Source of the DNA: Planctomycetota bacterium
GTDB lineage: Bacteria; Planctomycetota; Planctomycetia; Pirellulales; Thermoguttaceae
Assembly: GCA_021784975.1 (NCBI GenBank)
Contig: JAJYGU010000109.1
Location: forward strand, 1-6,353
DNA: 6,353 bases
Reading direction: 5' to 3'
The notes below the pieces were generated by a model. It was not told the origin of the DNA. It saw only the letters and a program-made list of their open reading frames with translations, and did not search any database. A program made the translations under genes and the position numbers. This document shows positions 3,937-6,353 of the stretch, one piece after another (position 1 is the first letter of the stretch; each line of letters opens with the position of its first letter).

Positions 3937-5967
3937 GTGCCCAGTCTTCGTTCCCGCCTCCAACCGCTGCTAGAGATTGCCCTGATCTTTGCGGTTTTCG
4001 CGCTCCAGGGGGCCTGGCCGGTACCGGACGTGAATGAGCCGTATTATCTCGGCAAGGCGATCCATTATTGGAACCCCGGCGCCTATCCGGGCGACTTCTT
4101 CATGGAGTCGGCCGACACCCACAAGGTTTTCTACTTTGCCATCGGCTGGCTGTCGCTGGTGCTGTCGCCGACGGCTTTGGCGTGGACCGGCCGAGTGGTC
4201 ACCTGGCTGCTATTGGCCTGGGCGTGGCGGCGGCTGAGCGTGGCGGTGGTTCCGCGGCAGTGGTATAGCGTGCTCTCGGCCGCGCTGTTCGGCTGTCTGA
4301 TGGAGCGGTGCCACATGGCCGGCGAGTGGGTGATCGGCGGGGTGGAGGCCAAGGGATTCGCTTACGTGCTGGTCTTTCTGGGCGTCGAGGCGCTGGTGCG
4401 CAACCGTTGGAACCGGGCCTTGTGGCTATTCGGCGGGGCTTCGGCGTTCCATGTCCTGGTGGGCGGCTGGGCGACGGTGGCTGCGGCGGTGGCCTGGTTG
4501 TGGCTAACGGCTCGCAGGGGACTGTCCCGATTTTCACGGCAGCCCCAAGGGGACAGGCACATTTTTCGGCCTTCAGGCGTGAGCGAAGAACACCACCACC
4601 GCGGCCGCGACCAACCTCCGGTCGGTGCCCGGAGCCAGTCCCCTGCGTGCCCCACTTTGCGCAGCCTGTGGCCCGGCATGGTCGGCGGATTGCTGCTGGC
4701 CTTGCCGGGACTGATTCCAAGCCTCACGCTGGATTGGGGCGCCGGGCGCGAGACACTGCGGCAGGCCCACATCATCTACGTTTTCGACCGATTACCGCAC
4801 CACTTGCTGCTGTCGGGCATGCGGTCGGACTTTATTGTCCGCATGCTGCTATTGTGCGTCGTCTGGCTGCTGTTGGGCCGACTGGTGCAGGCCGGGGGGG
4901 GGCTATTACCACTCTCGCGCGAGCAGTGTAACCACGACGGCGCGTCCGGCCACCGCGAAAACGGGACGGTCTCCCTTGGAACGCTGCGGGCGTTTGTCGC
5001 CGGTGCGGTGCTCATCGCGTGTGTGGGCGCCGCCATCCACTTGCTGCTGTTGGTCGATCGCGGATTGGCGGCCGGGCTGCTGCGTTACTATTGGTTCCGT
5101 CTGATGGACGTGGCGGTGCCCCTGGGGGTGTCGCTGGAAGCCGCGGCCTTGATCGCCAGCAGGCTCAGGGCTGCAACCGAGATGGACTCCGCTCGGCAAG
5201 GACCGCCGAAGGGGACAGTCCCATTTTTGCGGCCTCCTGCCGCAAAAATTGGGGCAGTCCCCAGGGGCATGGGGGCGTGTTGGTTGGCTTTGGCCCTGGT
5301 CGTGGTCGGGTTTCATCTTGGCGACCTGGCGAAGGCCCGGTTGGCAGCTAAGCCGGCGCGGGCCTACAAGTTCAGCGACTACGGGCCGTGGCGGGCGGCC
5401 TGTGATTGGATTGTCCACAGCGGCCGGATTCCGCCGCACGCGACCTTTATCGTGCCGCGGATGTGCGAGACCTTTCATTGGGACACCGGCCGCAACGAGG
5501 TCGTGTCGCAGAAAAACGTGCCTCAGGACGCGGTGGACCTGGTGACCTGGTGGCAGCGCATGCAAGACCTCTACGCCACCGGCGTCGAGAAGGGGACAGT
5601 CCCATTTTTGCGGCCGGGCAGGGCGCCGATCGAAGGTTGGCCCCAGAGCACGGTGGCCGCAAAAATCGGGACAGTTCCCGCGTGGCGCGAATCGCTGGCG
5701 GAATTGGGAGCCGATCGGCTGCGACAACTTGGGGCGAAATACCACGCCGACTATGTTATCGACCGCATCCCGACGCCGGCGCCAGAAGTCGCCCCGGCTC
5801 CCGCCGCATCGCCGGCCGGCGATGGGCCGGGGACTGGCTCCGTCGCCCCGTTTAACGTTGCCTCGCCAAAACGGCCGACGGCGACGGTGCCTGTCCCCGT
5901 TCCGGGTGCGCTCGACTTGCCGGAATTGTACCGCAATCGCTCCTACGTGATCTACCGCCTGCCGTGA
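3937..5967 (+). CDS. Large polytopic membrane protein, GT-C/DUF6798-like, carrying in-frame repeat insertions
   Basis: 676-residue integral membrane protein of unknown function. The GTG start is the first possible one: an in-frame TAA lies four codons upstream (3925-3927) and no Shine-Dalgarno is seen. Hydrophobic segments appear near residues 11-27, 66-100, 107-120, 139-152, 160-192, 248-266, 298-319, 350-372, 395-408 and 447-465. An early conserved-looking stretch, DVNEPYYLGKAIHYW and GDFFMESADTH (about 31-60), recalls GT-C-type membrane glycosyltransferase relatives. The C-terminal soluble part begins with ACDWIVHSG (488) and has VPRMCETFHW then GRNEVVSQKNVPQD, which I remember from planctomycete proteins labelled DUF6798; the family name is from memory. 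Residues about 194-242, 340-347, 425-442, 551-582 and 631-654 are encoded by REP-like repeats and are probably not part of the ancestral fold. A run of nine G at 4894-4902 lies in the frame. The stop overlaps the Nudix start. Confidence 0.75.
   Translation: MPSLRSRLQPLLEIALIFAVFALQGAWPVPDVNEPYYLGKAIHYWNPGAYPGDFFMESADTHKVFYFAIGWLSLVLSPTALAWTGRVVTWLLLAWAWRRLSVAVVPRQWYSVLSAALFGCLMERCHMAGEWVIGGVEAKGFAYVLVFLGVEALVRNRWNRALWLFGGASAFHVLVGGWATVAAAVAWLWLTARRGLSRFSRQPQGDRHIFRPSGVSEEHHHRGRDQPPVGARSQSPACPTLRSLWPGMVGGLLLALPGLIPSLTLDWGAGRETLRQAHIIYVFDRLPHHLLLSGMRSDFIVRMLLLCVVWLLLGRLVQAGGGLLPLSREQCNHDGASGHRENGTVSLGTLRAFVAGAVLIACVGAAIHLLLLVDRGLAAGLLRYYWFRLMDVAVPLGVSLEAAALIASRLRAATEMDSARQGPPKGTVPFLRPPAAKIGAVPRGMGACWLALALVVVGFHLGDLAKARLAAKPARAYKFSDYGPWRAACDWIVHSGRIPPHATFIVPRMCETFHWDTGRNEVVSQKNVPQDAVDLVTWWQRMQDLYATGVEKGTVPFLRPGRAPIEGWPQSTVAAKIGTVPAWRESLAELGADRLRQLGAKYHADYVIDRIPTPAPEVAPAPAASPAGDGPGTGSVAPFNVASPKRPTATVPVPVPGALDLPELYRNRSYVIYRLP
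4516..4661. repeat. REP-like composite insertion A in the membrane protein gene
   Basis: Two left-type arms occur in series: AGGGGACTGTCCCGATTTT (from 4516) and GGGGACAGGCACATTTTT (from 4549). An opposing right end, CGGAGCCAGTCCCC (4630-4643), is followed by GTGCCCCACTTTGCG. It looks like nested or multiple REP units. It is translated in frame as a polar stretch (about residues 194-242) lying between two hydrophobic segments, so it falls in a loop. Confidence 0.7.
4894..4902 (+). repeat. Nine-base G homopolymer inside the membrane protein gene
   Basis: Nine consecutive G (flanked by CC and CTATT) are translated within QAGGGLLPL, between two hydrophobic segments. The frame stays open through it in this assembly. 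Runs of this length are prone to polymerase slippage and can switch genes on and off in some bacteria; they are also a common place for sequencing errors. Confidence 0.9.
4955..4977. repeat. REP-like degenerate half-element B in the membrane protein gene
   Basis: On the minus strand it reads AAGGGAGACCGTCCCGTTTT then CGC, a diverged form of the AAGGGGACAGTCCC plus ATTTTTGCGG arm of elements C and D. No clear partner arm is seen. It is translated as ENGTVSLG in the loop before the hydrophobic segment at about 350-372. Confidence 0.55.
5208..5262. repeat. REP-like hairpin element C in the membrane protein gene
   Basis: The left arm is GGGGACAGTCCC joined to ATTTTTGCGGC (5211-5233), then a 5-base loop (5234-5238), then the right arm GCCGCAAAAAT joined to TGGGGCAGTCCCC (5239-5262). 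The inner 11 bp pair perfectly. GGGACAGTCCC is itself a palindrome around its central A. It is translated as KGTVPFLRPPAAKIGAVPR between hydrophobic segments at about 395-408 and 447-465. Its first 27 bases are identical to those of element D. Confidence 0.9.
5589..5680. repeat. REP-like inverted element D in the membrane protein gene
   Basis: The left arm (5589-5615) is identical over 27 bases to that of element C, and in the same reading frame (KGTVPFLRP). The right arm GGCCGCAAAAAT (5655-5666) continues into CGGGACAGTTCCCG. The 12-bp inner stem ATTTTTGCGGCC / GGCCGCAAAAAT is perfect, with a 39-base spacer. It interrupts the soluble C-terminal part of the protein just after the conserved VPQDAVDLVTWW stretch. 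Confidence 0.9.
5829..5898. repeat. REP-like inverted element E near the 3' end of the membrane protein gene
   Basis: The left arm GGGGACTGGCTCCGTCGCC (from 5829) is complementary, with a few mismatches, to the right arm ending GGCGACGGTGCCTGTCCCC (to 5898). CGTTT and AAAACG lie at the inner edges. It is a different subtype from C and D, sharing GGGGACTGGCTCCG with the right end of element A. It is translated as a Pro/Ala/Val-rich stretch about 22 residues before the C-terminus. Confidence 0.75.
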
Positions 5968-6353
5968 ACCGCGACTTGCCGCAACAACTGGCCGAACGAC
6001 TCGCCCGGCCCCGGCCGGGGCCGACGCCCGATCCGCGCTTCGATCTGCGGCCGTGGCCGCTGCACCTGACCGAGCCGCCCGACAATGCCCGGACCGCTGC
6101 GGTGCTCCTGCTGCTCTATCTGCGGGAAAGCGGCTGGCATCTGCCGCTGACGTTGCGGCCAGCCGACCTGGCCAATCACGCCGGGCAGGTGAGTCTGCCG
6201 GGCGGCGCGGTGGAGGCCGGGGAAACCTCGGCCCAGGCGGCCATCCGCGAGTTTCATGAGGAGCTGGGCGACGACGGCCAGCCGATCCGCCTGCTGGGGT
6301 CGCTCTCAACGCTCTACATCCCCAGCAGCAACTATCGGGTGACGCCTTGGGTG
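5964..6353 (+). CDS. Nudix hydrolase of the CoA pyrophosphatase type (NudL-like), 3' end outside the window
   Basis: The first 130 codons are visible; the frame is open to the window edge. It starts at GTG 5964, which overlaps the upstream stop codon (GTGA), suggesting translational coupling; no Shine-Dalgarno is visible. The Nudix box is at residues 81-102: Gly81, Glu87, then REFHEELG (95-102), supplying the metal-binding Glu96, Glu99 and Glu100. The residue after the box glycine is Asp, where a hydrophobic residue is usual. The preceding LTLRP (62-66) and HAGQVS (72-77) leading into PGG (79-81) form the extra motif typical of CoA diphosphatases (UPF0035 type), and PSSNYRVTPWV fits the family further on. 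The family cleaves coenzyme A to 3',5'-ADP and 4'-phosphopantetheine in the cytoplasm. The substrate is assigned from the family motif, not proven here. Confidence 0.88.
   Translation, partial: MNRDLPQQLAERLARPRPGPTPDPRFDLRPWPLHLTEPPDNARTAAVLLLLYLRESGWHLPLTLRPADLANHAGQVSLPGGAVEAGETSAQAAIREFHEELGDDGQPIRLLGSLSTLYIPSSNYRVTPWV

Noticed and set aside
4516..5898. Frameshifted or pseudogenised membrane protein because of the repeats
   Set aside because: The frame is open from 3937 to 5967, and conserved-looking blocks before, between and after the elements are in the same frame.
4906..6309. Long open frame of 467 codons antisense to the membrane protein and Nudix genes
   Set aside because: It is again an Arg/Pro/Ala-rich shadow of two supported genes in GC-rich DNA, with no recognisable domain.

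Overview
The window looks like a GC-rich (roughly 60% or more by eye) chromosomal segment of a planctomycete, most likely a Pirellulales-type lineage. This is inferred from three things: the style of the solute-binding lipoprotein, a large membrane protein whose C-terminal motif I remember mainly from planctomycetes, and the dense load of small dispersed repeats. No rRNA, tRNA, CRISPR array, transposase or phage gene is visible.

Layout. Positions 1-272 carry no gene I can support; 112-251 is a small palindromic intergenic repeat with 11-bp terminal inverted repeats. A minus-strand gene (1964 to 273) encodes a family-1-type extracellular solute-binding lipoprotein, presumably the sugar receptor of an ABC importer whose permeases are not in the window. 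Diverging from it across a 196-bp spacer is a plus-strand xylulokinase gene (xylB, 2161-3693), with a strong ribosome binding site and a plausible promoter. After a 243-bp spacer full of AT-rich repeats comes a 676-residue polytopic membrane protein (3937-5967, GTG start) that resembles GT-C-type/DUF6798-type planctomycete proteins. Its stop overlaps the GTG start of a Nudix hydrolase of the CoA-pyrophosphatase type (5964 to the window end, truncated by the edge).

How they fit. The receptor and xylB plausibly form a pentose or polyol uptake-and-phosphorylation pair: the lipoprotein binds the sugar outside, and XylB phosphorylates D-xylulose (or a similar ketose) inside. The membrane protein and the Nudix enzyme look translationally coupled but have no obvious joint pathway.

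The notable feature is repeat invasion of coding sequence. (i) Tracts of phased 7-bp units with different sequences occur at five places: inside the signal-peptide region of the receptor gene, in an internal loop of that gene (two adjacent tracts), in the xylB leader, and as an inverted pair between xylB and the membrane gene. (ii) The membrane-protein gene carries five REP-like elements built on GGGGACAGTCCC or GGGGACTGGCTCCG. All are in frame, and all lie at predicted inter-helix loops or in the soluble C-terminal part. No complete new molecular system is evident. The repeat-built protein segments are the part most worth following up.
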